A program made the translations under genes and the position numbers. The notes beneath the pieces were generated by a model. The model searched no databases, was not told the DNA's origin, and saw nothing but the letters and a program-made list of their open reading frames with translations. A DNA stretch of 30,375 nucleotides from a bacterium (lineage in GTDB: Bacteria > Planctomycetota > J058 > JAJDCP01): assembly GCA_030428695.1 (NCBI GenBank), contig JAUIEM010000067.1, forward strand, positions 1-30,375, read 5' to 3'. The number at the start of each line of letters is the position of its first letter. Within the stretch, counting starts at the first letter, position 1. This document shows positions 7,672 through 16,124 of the stretch, piece after piece.

Positions 7672-8457
7672 ATGGCTTTCGATCCCAAGCCCGTCAAAGA
7701 GGGCGACGTCATTCAATCAGGCGCCTGGAACGAGGCGATGGAGGAGATCAAGCGGCTCGGCAAGGGCGGCGACGGCGGCTTCGTCAAGAAGAGCGGCGAC
7801 ACGATGACCGGCAAGCTCGGCATCGGCACCGACCCGAAGCAGGAGCTCGACGTCAAGGGCGCGATCCGCATCGACTCCTGCGGCGGGCTGATCTCCGGCC
7901 GGCCCAAGGGCAACTTCGGCGGCAAACAGCTGATCATGCAGGTCGCCGACAACGCCCCGCAGCCGAACGACGAGATCTGGATCGGGCACAACAACTGGGT
8001 CGGCCAGATCCAGCTCTGCGGCAAGAAGATCTGGCTGACCACCGGCGGCGGCACGGTCACCGTCGCCGGCACCCTCGCGGTCCAGGGCGCCAAGAACTTC
8101 GACATCGCCCACCCCAGCGAGCCCGGCCAGCGCCTGGTGCACGCGGCGATCGAGGGCCCGGAAGCGGCGGTCTACTACCGCGGCGAGGCGACGCTCGCCG
8201 ACGGCCGGCACGAGATACGGCTGCCCCCCTACTTCGAAGCGCTGACGCGGAAGGAAGGCCGCACCGTCCAGCTCACCCCGATCGGCGCCGAGCCCTTCCG
8301 GCTCAGCGCGACCCGCGTCGTCGATGGCTCCTTCACGGTGTTCGGCGAGCGGCCTGAGGGCGCGTTCTTCTGGGAGGTCAAGGCGGTGCGCGCCGACATC
8401 CCGCCGATCGTCGTTGAGCGGCCGGAAGATCCGGACGAGCGGACCGCGCTGGGGTAG
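7672..8457 (+). CDS. Tail-fibre-like surface or adhesin protein
   Basis: This 261-aa protein starts at ATG 7672 behind GTGAGG. Residues 38-50 (VKKSGDTMTGKLG) are the classic phage tail-fibre repeat motif. It is followed by IGTDPKQELDVKGAIRI, a pattern of trimeric beta-helical fibre stems. The middle is Gly-rich. Residues 140-250 (NFDIAHPSEPGQRLVHAAIEGPE, given here as a pattern) form a C-terminal beta domain seen at the ends of fibre-like bacterial proteins. There is no signal peptide, which fits a protein exported by a non-Sec route or carried on a phage-tail-like particle. No other phage genes surround it. It may be an orphan fibre module; receptor and partner are unknown. Confidence 0.75.
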   Translation: MAFDPKPVKEGDVIQSGAWNEAMEEIKRLGKGGDGGFVKKSGDTMTGKLGIGTDPKQELDVKGAIRIDSCGGLISGRPKGNFGGKQLIMQVADNAPQPNDEIWIGHNNWVGQIQLCGKKIWLTTGGGTVTVAGTLAVQGAKNFDIAHPSEPGQRLVHAAIEGPEAAVYYRGEATLADGRHEIRLPPYFEALTRKEGRTVQLTPIGAEPFRLSATRVVDGSFTVFGERPEGAFFWEVKAVRADIPPIVVERPEDPDERTALG

Positions 8458-8485
8458 GCTGGTCGAGGGCGCGCGCTGACCACCC

Positions 8486-9361
8486 TCACAGCCCGCGCCC
8501 CTGGACCACACCATCGACGGCCCACCACAGCCGGCCGTCCGCCCATGCCAGCGCCCGCGCCGGGCCATAGGTGGCGGCGACCTGCGCGCCATCGAGGTTG
8601 AACACGCCGCGGGCGGTCGCGTACAGGACATCTTCTCCGGCAAGGGTCAGAGGCGCCGGCCAGGGCACCTCTGCGCTCGCCGCCCGCACCTGGCCCTCCG
8701 CGTCGAGGAGCTGCACCCGCGCCCCGAAGCACACCACCCCGTCGCCATGCAAGCGGGCCCAGCGCAGGGGAGCGCCGTCCTCCGGCCAGGCCTCGCCGAG
8801 CATCGCGCCGTCCGGACCGAGACGCAAGAGCCGTCCGCGATGCAGGGCGACCGCCAGGCCCGCGTCGCCCGCGTCGAGGTCCCGCAGCTGGCCGCGCCCG
8901 AGGTGCGGACCGAGGCGACCGAGGGCGCGGCCGTCGGCGGCGAGCACGGCGAGCACCCGGGCGCCAGCGTCGGCCACGTAGAGGCGGTCGCGCCAGCGGG
9001 CGAGGGCGACGACGTGGCCGAGGCACAGGTCGTCCCGCCGCCAGCGCTCCCGGCCCGCGTGGTCGTAGCCCGCGAGCCAGCCTTCCCCGCCGAGGTAGAG
9101 CCCGTCCGCGTCGACGAAGAGCGCGCTGGCCGGTGCCTGCAGCCGGTCGATGGCGCGCACGCCGTCGGGGCCGTGGCGCTCGAGCGCGGCGTCTTCCCGC
9201 ACGACCCAGCACTCCTCCCCCCAGGCCGCGAGCGCCGCGACCGGTGCGCCCGACGGCACGAGCACCGCGGGGGTGTCGGCGGGCGGGGTCTGGGGCGGAG
9301 GCTCCGGGGATTCCGGCGCCACGCAGCCGACCAGCAGGACGAGCAGCGCGAGCGGCTTGAC
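8486..9361 (-). CDS. Beta-propeller-like lipoprotein, start unresolved
   Basis: About 291 residues are coding. The N-terminus VKPLALLVLLVGCVAP is a good lipoprotein signal with lipobox LLVGC, then a Pro-rich linker and repeated blades of about 40 residues (LFVDADGLYLGGEGWLAGYD, LYVADAGARVLAVLAADGRA, LAVALHRGRLLRLGPDGAML), typical of NHL/PQQ-like propellers. The codon where the signal peptide should begin is GTC, not a normal start. No ATG, GTG or TTG lies close upstream, and a repeat-rich spacer begins immediately. Either a start codon has been lost by mutation or sequence error, or translation begins further upstream. The gene is oriented as the last member of the Hsp70 operon, but 371 nt downstream of it. 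Confidence 0.65.
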   Translation of the reverse strand, partial: VKPLALLVLLVGCVAPESPEPPPQTPPADTPAVLVPSGAPVAALAAWGEECWVVREDAALERHGPDGVRAIDRLQAPASALFVDADGLYLGGEGWLAGYDHAGRERWRRDDLCLGHVVALARWRDRLYVADAGARVLAVLAADGRALGRLGPHLGRGQLRDLDAGDAGLAVALHRGRLLRLGPDGAMLGEAWPEDGAPLRWARLHGDGVVCFGARVQLLDAEGQVRAASAEVPWPAPLTLAGEDVLYATARGVFNLDGAQVAATYGPARALAWADGRLWWAVDGVVQGRGL

Positions 9362-9732
9362 GGAAGACGAGAAACCGCCAGGACGCCCAGGCGCCAGGAC
9401 GCCAAGAGGAGGCGCCGGGCCGCTCTTGTCCCGAGTCTCCTGCACTTCACATCGGCTGCGATCTGCGATCTGACTCCCTCCTTCCTGATCTGTCGCCCGC
9501 CTTCGTTCTGCCTGGAAGTGGAAGTTCCACTGACCTCCGCGTACCCCGTCCGGCGCGCAGACCTGCCTCGGCGCGCCGCGGGCACGTCGCTGCGCGGCAG
9601 CGGCGTGGACGAAGAAGGCGCGGCGTCTCCTGGCGAATCCCGGAGCTCGCCGCGGGATTCTCCCCTCGGGGATAGCCCCCGCCCCTACGCCCGGTAAGAA
9701 CGAACGGGCCAGGATACGGGGAGGCTGCACCG
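9362..9732. other. Repeat-bearing non-coding spacer
   Basis: Nothing in these 371 nt looks coding. The 11-mer GCCAGGACGCC occurs twice with a 16-nt period (9377 and 9393) inside a GAAACCGCCAGGACGC-type repeat of a kind I have seen in spacers of environmental bacteria. TGCGATC is repeated in tandem at 9457-9470. A degenerate GTAG-headed palindrome lies at 9668-9688. A minus-strand frame is open from ATG 9736, overlapping the stop of the upstream gene, but its translation is Arg/Pro/Ala-rich and protein-unlike. Confidence 0.6.
9668..9688 (-). repeat. Degenerate single REP-like palindrome
   Basis: On the minus strand this reads GTAGGGGCGGGGGCTATCCCC. It shares the GTAG head and GGGGCGGGG arm with the doublets near 19.6 and 27.2 kb, but the right arm is shortened to CCCC. 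It is best read as a decayed copy. Confidence 0.5.
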
Positions 9733-12700
9733 TCATCGCGCGACCTCCACCAACGCCCGCTGCACGACCTCCCCCTCGCCGTCGGCGAAGGCCGGCCGCA
9801 CCACGCGGACGATCGAGTGCCCGGTCGCGCCGGGCTCGTGCACGAAGCGCGGCTCGAGCCATTGGTTGCCCAGGCTCGCGAAGTCGCTGCCCGGCTCGAT
9901 CCCCTTCAATCGGTAGCCGAGCGGGCCGAGGATGCCGTGCAGGAACTCGTGCAGCAGCTCCGCCCCGCGCGCGAAGGCGCGGCCTTCCGCCGACCAGCGG
10001 TAGAGCAGGTTGACCGCCTCGATCACGCGGAAGTGCAGGGCGTGGGCGTCCGGGTCGCGGGCCTGGCCGACCAGGGTGTCGAGGGCCTCGTCGCGGATGC
10101 CCGCCATCCGGGCCTCGAGGGCGAAGCGCTCGAGCTGCGCGAGGATGTGCGGCCGGCGGCCCGCTCCGACCCAGAGCTCGGTGGTCGCCCGGAAGGTCGC
10201 CTCGCGGAAGACCACGGCCCGATGCACGATCCCGAGCACCAGGTCGGGGCTCTTGTCGAAGACGGGCCGCGGCGTGCGCGGGAAGCTCTCCGGCTGGGCG
10301 GACAGGGGCTCGCCGGGGCGGAGCGGGTCGACCCTCGCGCCGAGCTCGCCCAGCCAGGCGATCAGCTCCCCGGCACGGGCCGCCGCCGCCGGCTCCGGGG
10401 CCGGGGGAGGAACCCGCGGCTCACCGCTCGCCTCGGCCCCGTCGCAGGCGTCGAGCACGCGGATCAGGGCCGCGACCCCGGGCCACTCGGTGTGGCTCGC
10501 TCGCGGCAGCGCCTCGAGCTCGGCGAGGGACTCCCCGAGCGCCCGCAACAACCGCGAGCGCAGCGCCCCCGGCGGATCCTGCTCGCGGGCCGCCCGCCAG
10601 GCGTGCAGGCGGCGGAGCAGCGGGCTCGGCGGACCGAGGCTGACCCGCCCGCGCGGCTCGACCAGCCAGCGGTTCCCCCAGGCCAGCCCGGGCTGGTAGG
10701 GGCCGACCAGGCAGCCTTCGGGAACCTCCTCCGCGAAGCCGCGCACGCAGCCTTCCCACAGCACGCTCGGCAGAGGCTCGCGGGCGTGGGCCGGCACCAC
10801 CCGCGCCCCGAGCCGGGCGAGATGGCTGTCGAGCAGCGCCTCCAGGGCGCGGTCGGCGGGTCCACACAGGCCGCGCAGGGCGAACAGGAACAGGGCGCCC
10901 GCCTCCGGCTCTCGCGGCGGTGGGCGGGCCAACCAGGCGCCGGCCGGCGCGGCGGCACCCGCCGGCAGGCCGACGGCGACCGCGCCCTCCGCGGTCGCCA
11001 GGGACAGCGGCTCTCCCGCGAGCGCCGCGACCGCCAGCGGCACGAGCGGATCGGGGCCGCGGCTGAGCTCGACGACGGCCGGGCGGCGCTCATCCCGCCA
11101 GCGGTAGCCGCGCTGGCGCACGGCGAGGAGCGCGCCCTCCGGTTCCGGGGAGGCGCACAGATGCAGCCTCCAGTCCGGCCTCCCCAGCAGGGAGAGCGGC
11201 AGCGCCCGGGCATCGTCCCCCGGCAACAGCTCGACCCCGCCCTCGCGCAGGAGCTCCGCGAGCCCGCCGAGCGCTCCGGGTTCCCCCGCTTCGCTGAGCT
11301 CGACGAACAGGGCGAGCAGCGGCGGAACCAGGGCCTCGCCCGCCGCGTCCACCCGCTCCCGCCAGGGCTGCAGGCGCGCCCGCGCGCTCTCTGGCAGGCT
11401 CTCCCACCAGCGCTCCCAGCCCGCGCGCAGCGGCGGCAGCGGCCCCCGGCTGCGGACGATCCTCGCCTGCTGGAAGGTCTCCCCGAGGTAGCGGAAGCCG
11501 CGCCGCAGCACCCGCACCGTCGCACCCGCGGGCAGCGCGCTGTATTCCTCGGAGACGATCTCGCACCCGGCGTCGCCGTCGCCGACGAGGATCTCCAGGC
11601 CTCGCATGCGCAGCTGGTCCTCGAGGGCGGCGCGCAGCGCGGCTCGTGCCTCCGGCAGCGAGCACAGGAGCCGCACCAGGCTCTCCATCAGCGACGCCGG
11701 GAAGGCCCGCCCCGCGTCGGCCACCCGGGCCCGGAGCTCGTCCTCGAGGGTCTGCCGGAGCGCCGGGAGCTCGGCCGGCAGCGGCCCGCCCTCCTCCTCG
11801 AGCACCCGCAGCACCCGCGCGAGCCCGTCCTCCGGGCCGGTGCTGAGGACGAAGCGCGGCTCCCCGAGCAGGCAGCCCTTCCACAGGAAGGCCTGGCGCT
11901 CGACCCGCAACACCTGCCCGCGCGGCGCGTCCTCGCTGGCCTCGAGGCGCGCCCCGGGCTCGTCGAGGGCCGCGAGCCGGAAGCGTTCGCTCGGCGCCGG
12001 GTACGGCCGCAGGCCGAGCAGGACCAGGGCCGCCCGCAGCCGCTCGCGCAGCGCCGGCAAGGCCGCCGCCCGCTCGAGGTCGGCGTACAGCTCGACCGCG
12101 AGCTCGCGCCCGGGCAGGCCGTCGCGCTGGTCGAGGGGCAGGCGGCGCACGGCGTCGAGGCGTCCCTGCACCGCCGGATGCTCCGCGCGCAGCGAACGCA
12201 GCAGCTCCTCGACCGCCGACGGGCGCGTGCCGAGGCTGACCCGCAGGTCCGCCGGCAGCAGCAGGGCCGGCAGCTCCGAAGGTGCCGCCCGGCGCAGGCC
12301 GGGCCGCAGCACCTCGAGCACCGCCCCGCGCTCCTCCTCTGCGTGCTCCAGACGCAACCGGCCGAGGCCGTCGGCGAACAGGCTCGCCGGCTCGCGGCGC
12401 TGCTCGGGGACGGCGACCGGCGCCTCGCCGATGACCTCCAGGCCGAGGGCCTTGACCACGGCGCGCAGTCCGGCCGGCAGCGCGCGCGCTTCCTCCAACG
12501 CCGCGCACAGCTCCTGCTCGACCGCGGCCCGCCAGCCCCGGGCCGCGTCCTCGAGGCGCTCCCGGCAGCAACGCAGGGGGCCGGCGAGGGACTCGTCCTC
12601 GAGGGCGAGCACCCGCTCGAGGAAGCGGCCGGCGTCGTCCTTTCCGCCGAGCAGGCTCGACAGCAGCCCGGGGGCCTTGGCGTCGAGCGCGTAGCCCGGC

Positions 12701-13089
12701 GGCCCCTCCCCTTGCTCCGCGGCGACCACCAGCTCGGCGTGCCCGCCAGCGAAGCCCAGGCGTCGCACGCGCAGCACCCGACCGGCCGGCGCCTCGGAGG
12801 TCTCCGGCCAGAGCAGGCAGCCGTCGCTCCAGGTCGGCGAGGTCAGGGCGGCGGGCAGGGTGACCCGTGGCTCCGCGGGGAGGACCTCGAGCGCGAGCCG
12901 GTCGAGCGCCTGGCGCAGGCTGGTGTACAGCCGGCTGTCGGCGTCCCGGCCGGGCGCGGGCCGGGCGCAGACGGCGTGGAACAGGGTCAGGCAGGCCCGC
13001 GCGACCTCCTCCCGCGCCCGCTCCCAGGCCCGCCCCAGGCGCGGCTTCTGGCGCAGGGGGCCGAGCTTGGAGAGGACGGGGGCGAGCAT
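9733..13089 (-). CDS. Giant multi-module GrpE-like co-chaperone candidate
   Basis: The 1118-aa product starts at ATG 13089, one nucleotide after the stop of the Hsp70 gene. About eight degenerate modules can be aligned by eye. Each has a helical stretch of 60-100 aa, then a beta hairpin resembling the C-terminal beta domain of GrpE (pattern VLRVLRxGFRxxGxxxxxAxVVVSxG). Hairpins lie near residues 103-124, 256-286, 391-418, 522-549, 652-678, 791-819, 947-975 and 1091-1117, with spacings of 130-156 aa. Clear examples are TVRVLRRGFRYLGETFQQAR and IVRVVRPAFADGEGEVVQRA. There is no signal peptide. GrpE is the nucleotide exchange factor of Hsp70, so I infer that this is a dedicated exchange factor or scaffold for the upstream Hsp70. 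The family assignment is inference. Confidence 0.6.
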   Translation of the reverse strand: MLAPVLSKLGPLRQKPRLGRAWERAREEVARACLTLFHAVCARPAPGRDADSRLYTSLRQALDRLALEVLPAEPRVTLPAALTSPTWSDGCLLWPETSEAPAGRVLRVRRLGFAGGHAELVVAAEQGEGPPGYALDAKAPGLLSSLLGGKDDAGRFLERVLALEDESLAGPLRCCRERLEDAARGWRAAVEQELCAALEEARALPAGLRAVVKALGLEVIGEAPVAVPEQRREPASLFADGLGRLRLEHAEEERGAVLEVLRPGLRRAAPSELPALLLPADLRVSLGTRPSAVEELLRSLRAEHPAVQGRLDAVRRLPLDQRDGLPGRELAVELYADLERAAALPALRERLRAALVLLGLRPYPAPSERFRLAALDEPGARLEASEDAPRGQVLRVERQAFLWKGCLLGEPRFVLSTGPEDGLARVLRVLEEEGGPLPAELPALRQTLEDELRARVADAGRAFPASLMESLVRLLCSLPEARAALRAALEDQLRMRGLEILVGDGDAGCEIVSEEYSALPAGATVRVLRRGFRYLGETFQQARIVRSRGPLPPLRAGWERWWESLPESARARLQPWRERVDAAGEALVPPLLALFVELSEAGEPGALGGLAELLREGGVELLPGDDARALPLSLLGRPDWRLHLCASPEPEGALLAVRQRGYRWRDERRPAVVELSRGPDPLVPLAVAALAGEPLSLATAEGAVAVGLPAGAAAPAGAWLARPPPREPEAGALFLFALRGLCGPADRALEALLDSHLARLGARVVPAHAREPLPSVLWEGCVRGFAEEVPEGCLVGPYQPGLAWGNRWLVEPRGRVSLGPPSPLLRRLHAWRAAREQDPPGALRSRLLRALGESLAELEALPRASHTEWPGVAALIRVLDACDGAEASGEPRVPPPAPEPAAAARAGELIAWLGELGARVDPLRPGEPLSAQPESFPRTPRPVFDKSPDLVLGIVHRAVVFREATFRATTELWVGAGRRPHILAQLERFALEARMAGIRDEALDTLVGQARDPDAHALHFRVIEAVNLLYRWSAEGRAFARGAELLHEFLHGILGPLGYRLKGIEPGSDFASLGNQWLEPRFVHEPGATGHSIVRVVRPAFADGEGEVVQRALVEVAR

Positions 13090-13090
13090 C

Positions 13091-15928
13091 TCAGTGCCGA
13101 CCGGAGTACAGGTCGGCCTGCGGGCTGGGGGCGCTGCCGTGGGGATGCAGCCGGTAGCGTCTGCCGTCGCGCAACGCGAAGATCTTCCGCTCTTCGTCGA
13201 CGCAGATCGTCACCTCGGCGCGCTTGGCGCCGAGCCAACGCTTGAACAGGCCCTTGGGCTGCGGCTCCCCTTCCTCGGAGAAGTCGAACCAGCCGAGGCG
13301 CGTCGGCGGCTCTTCGGGGCAGTAGCCGCTGCGGCTCGACAGGATCAGGCGCCGCGAGACCATGCTCGCCGGCAGCCGGGTCTGCGCCGGCAGCGGCGTG
13401 CCGCGGTCGAAGAGCACGAACAGCCGGCCGTGGTCGGGCACCCCGACGACGAAGGGCAGGCGCCGCAGCAGGGTCTCGACCTCGACCTCCAGGCCCGGGC
13501 TGGTGCCGTGGCCGAGCTCGGCGGCGTAGCAGGCGCCGAGAGCGACCGAGGCCTTGGCGCTGGCGGGGTCGAACCAGACCAGGTCGGGCCGGATCTCGAG
13601 CACCTCGCTGACCCGCTGGCGCACCAGCGGCAGGTTGGCGGTGTTGCCGGCGAGGATGACGATGTCGACCGGCTCCGGGCAGGCGTAGCCGTCGTCCTCG
13701 CGGGCGTAGCACAGGAAGGAGGCGCGCTCGAGGGCCTCGTCGAGGCGCTCTTCGATCAGGTCGCGCAGGTCCTCCCGGGCGATGCTGACCCCGCTGAGCT
13801 TGTCGATCAGGGTGCCGAGCCGCTCGGCGGTGAACTTCAGCTCGATGCGCGGGGAGCTCGCCCGCTCGGGGTAGGCGCTGTCCGGCGGCGCGCCGTCGCT
13901 GCGGCCGTTGTCCTTCGGGGTGCCAAGGCGCTTCTGGATGTCCTGGGCGGCCGTGACGATCTCGTGGAAGATCGCGGAGGCCGATTCGTCCACCCGCGCC
14001 TCGCTGACCTCCCCGCTGACCGAGAAGCGCGTCGGCAGCACCCGCTCGAGATCTTCGGCGAGGCCCGTGAACAGCTCGCGGAAGCGCCCGGCGTCGACGA
14101 ACAGCGGCGGACCGGCAGCCGGCGCCGCCTGCGGCACGGCGTAGGCGTAGCCCTGGGGCGGCGGGTAGCCCGGCGGATGGCCCGGAGGCGGCGCGTACCC
14201 CGGCGGCGGCGCTCCACCAGGCGCCGCGTTCCCGGGCGGCGCGTAGCCGGGCGGCGGCGCGTAGCCTGCCGGAGGCTGGTAGCCCGCCGGTACCGGGTAG
14301 CCCGCCGGGGGCTGGTAGCCTGCCGGCGGCGCGTAGCCTGCCGGCAGCTGGTAGCCTGCCGGCTGGTACCCCGGCGCGGGCGCGTACCCGGGCGCGGGCG
14401 CGTACCCCGGCGGAGGCGCATAGCCCGGCGCGGGCACGTAGCCCGCAGGCGCCTCGGCGCCGGGCTGGGGGTGAGCGCCGGGGGGCGCGGAGCCCGACGC
14501 GGCTGCGGGAGGCGCGGGCTCTTCCGCTTCCTCCGTCCCGTCCCTGCCCTGCTTGCGCAGCCGCTCGAGGGCCTCGCCGACCGCCTGCCGGGTCGAGCGC
14601 CCGTAGCGGGCGAAGCGCGCCTTGAGCAGCCGGAACAGCCACAGGGAGATGTCGTCGCCGCCGAAGTAGCGCTCGCCGTTCTGGCCGACCACCCGCATCT
14701 TGATGCGGAAGCGGTCGTACTGGAAGCTGGCGGACGCCTCGCGGAAGATCTGCACGTTGAAGAAGACGTTGTCGACGGTGCCGCCGCCGAAGTCCATCAG
14801 CAGGATGTTCGCGTCCCAGCGCTTCTCGACCTCGACCTCGGCGCCGTTCTCGCGCTTGAGCTCGCGGGCCCCGTCGACCGCCCGCCCGGTCGCGCCGTAG
14901 CGGGCGAGGAACTCCGGCACCCCCTTGGCGATCTTCTGGTGGACGTAGTAGAACGCCGCCGCCGTCGCCTCGTCGAAGCGCAGGATCAGGTTGTCCCCCG
15001 AGTAGCCGAGGCCGTCGAAGACCCGCCGCAGCGCCGCGAGCTCGCTCAGCCCGAAGCAGGTCGGGTAGGTCGCGACGATGCGGTCGATGCGGCCGGCGCC
15101 CTGGGTCTCTTCGAGGAACTGCCGGGACTCGCGCAGCACCTCGCCGAGCAGCAGCTCGCAGACCGCCTCCACCGAGTACTCGACGTAGTCGTCGAAGCCG
15201 TTGTAGACCAGGTAGGCGAGCGCCTCGGGCGCGCCGAGCCGGCGCTTGACGCTGGTCAGCAGGCTGCGGTGCTCGTAGCGGTCGCGGACGTGGCTCAGGG
15301 CGTTCTGCCCGATGACGAAGGAGGGCCGGCGCGCGTCGAGGATCTCGTCGAAGTAGATCGCCGACGGCAGGGACGGCCGGCCGGCGAAGGTGACGAGCTC
15401 GGGATCCTCGAGGTCGCGCTTGAAGGCGCAGCAGGTGTTGGTCGTGCCGAAGTCGATCGCGAACACCCCGGGGAAGGTCGCGAGCTCGTCGCGGGTCGCC
15501 ACCCGCCGCACCCGCAGGGGGATGCGCTGCTCGTGGGCGGTCAGCAGGCCGTCCTCGAAGGCGTAGGCCCGGACGTCCTCCTCGATCTTCTCCAGGCCCG
15601 CCTCGACGCGCTGCTTGAAGGCCGCGTGCTCGAGGACCAGGGTCAGCTCGATACGGATCGGCTGCGGTCCGACCTCGAACATCACGTCCGACGCGCCGAA
15701 GGCGACGTGGTTGCGCAGCAGCTCGGGGGCGTCGGCCGCGAGGGGCTCGACGCCGCGCGCCTTGAGCGAGATCCACGGGGCGAGGGGGTGCAGGAGGACG
15801 ACCCGTCGCGCCGCGGCGCTGCCTTCCTCCACCGGCCAGAGCAGGTCGACGTAGAAGCTGACCGCCCGCTTGTCGTCGAGAACCAGCACTTCGCGGATGA
15901 CGCCCGGGGGGTCGAAACGCAGCGCCAT
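13091..15928 (-). CDS. Divergent Hsp70 (DnaK-like) with PGYAP insertion
   Basis: The 945-aa protein starts at ATG 15928 with GGAGG upstream. Residues 1-152 precede the ATPase and match nothing I know; normal Hsp70 starts directly with the phosphate-1 loop. That loop is AIDFGTTNTCC (157-167), phosphate-2 is LLMDFGGGTVDN (376-387) and the adenosine motif is VDIVILAGNTANLP (754-767). The gap between the last two is about 370 residues, against roughly 135 in DnaK. The excess is mostly an Ala/Pro-rich acidic linker and a PGYAP/PAGYQP repeat array (495-594). After the adenosine motif, AKASVALGACYA and LFDRGTPLPAQT recall the start of a substrate-binding beta domain, but the helical lid is missing. 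It is an ATP-driven chaperone-like protein, coupled to the gene 1 nt downstream. Confidence 0.85.
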   Translation of the reverse strand: MALRFDPPGVIREVLVLDDKRAVSFYVDLLWPVEEGSAAARRVVLLHPLAPWISLKARGVEPLAADAPELLRNHVAFGASDVMFEVGPQPIRIELTLVLEHAAFKQRVEAGLEKIEEDVRAYAFEDGLLTAHEQRIPLRVRRVATRDELATFPGVFAIDFGTTNTCCAFKRDLEDPELVTFAGRPSLPSAIYFDEILDARRPSFVIGQNALSHVRDRYEHRSLLTSVKRRLGAPEALAYLVYNGFDDYVEYSVEAVCELLLGEVLRESRQFLEETQGAGRIDRIVATYPTCFGLSELAALRRVFDGLGYSGDNLILRFDEATAAAFYYVHQKIAKGVPEFLARYGATGRAVDGARELKRENGAEVEVEKRWDANILLMDFGGGTVDNVFFNVQIFREASASFQYDRFRIKMRVVGQNGERYFGGDDISLWLFRLLKARFARYGRSTRQAVGEALERLRKQGRDGTEEAEEPAPPAAASGSAPPGAHPQPGAEAPAGYVPAPGYAPPPGYAPAPGYAPAPGYQPAGYQLPAGYAPPAGYQPPAGYPVPAGYQPPAGYAPPPGYAPPGNAAPGGAPPPGYAPPPGHPPGYPPPQGYAYAVPQAAPAAGPPLFVDAGRFRELFTGLAEDLERVLPTRFSVSGEVSEARVDESASAIFHEIVTAAQDIQKRLGTPKDNGRSDGAPPDSAYPERASSPRIELKFTAERLGTLIDKLSGVSIAREDLRDLIEERLDEALERASFLCYAREDDGYACPEPVDIVILAGNTANLPLVRQRVSEVLEIRPDLVWFDPASAKASVALGACYAAELGHGTSPGLEVEVETLLRRLPFVVGVPDHGRLFVLFDRGTPLPAQTRLPASMVSRRLILSSRSGYCPEEPPTRLGWFDFSEEGEPQPKGLFKRWLGAKRAEVTICVDEERKIFALRDGRRYRLHPHGSAPSPQADLYSGRH
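14147..14446 (-). repeat. In-frame PGYAP / PAGYQP repeat array
   Basis: About 100 codons of imperfect 5-8-residue repeats (PGYAP, PPAGYQP, PAGYP) lie inside the Hsp70 gene. On the plus strand the repeated core is CGCGTACCCCGGCGG and close variants. The Tyr spacing and Pro/Gly content predict a disordered, phase-separation-prone or adhesive segment. Copy number is likely to vary between strains. Confidence 0.85.
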
Positions 15929-15982
15929 CTTCTTCCTCCGACCGGGGCACGGGCAGGCTCCGGGGGTCCCCGGCGATCCTGG

Positions 15983-16012
15983 AGGGTAGCGCCGCCGGGC
16001 GGCCCTTGTCAA
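15983..16012 (-). promoter_or_regulatory. Promoter of the Hsp70 operon
   Basis: On the minus strand a perfect TTGACA (16007-16012), an 18-nt spacer and TACCCT (15983-15988) lie about 55 nt before ATG 15928. This is the best promoter match in the window. I see no CIRCE element (TTAGCACTC inverted repeat), so HrcA control is unlikely. Confidence 0.6.
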
Positions 16013-16124
16013 CCGAGGGCGGCAGACCCGACGAGCGCGTCCGGCCCCTGGCGGTGGACGGCCGGGCTCCGCGCGCTGGCGGCGCGACCCTGCCACGGAC
16101 ACCTTGCGGCGAGCCCTGCCCGCG

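Noticed and set aside
7672..8457. Prophage or tailocin cluster around the tail-fibre-like gene
   Set aside because: No capsid, sheath, baseplate, lysis or integrase gene is present on either side.
9362..9736. Start of the beta-propeller lipoprotein at ATG 9736, overlapping the stop of the upstream gene (ATGA)
   Set aside because: The 125-codon extension would place the lipoprotein signal peptide internally and covers the repeats and a REP-like palindrome. Its composition is not protein-like.
9817..13245. Plus-strand frame of about 1140 codons opposite the multi-module gene
   Set aside because: Its translation is Arg/Gln/Ala/Pro-rich without any motif. The minus-strand frame has internal protein repeats, operon spacing and a sensible start.
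14147..14446. Repeat array inside the Hsp70 gene considered as a CRISPR or satellite
   Set aside because: The repeats are in frame, imperfect and codon-based, with no regular spacer sequences.
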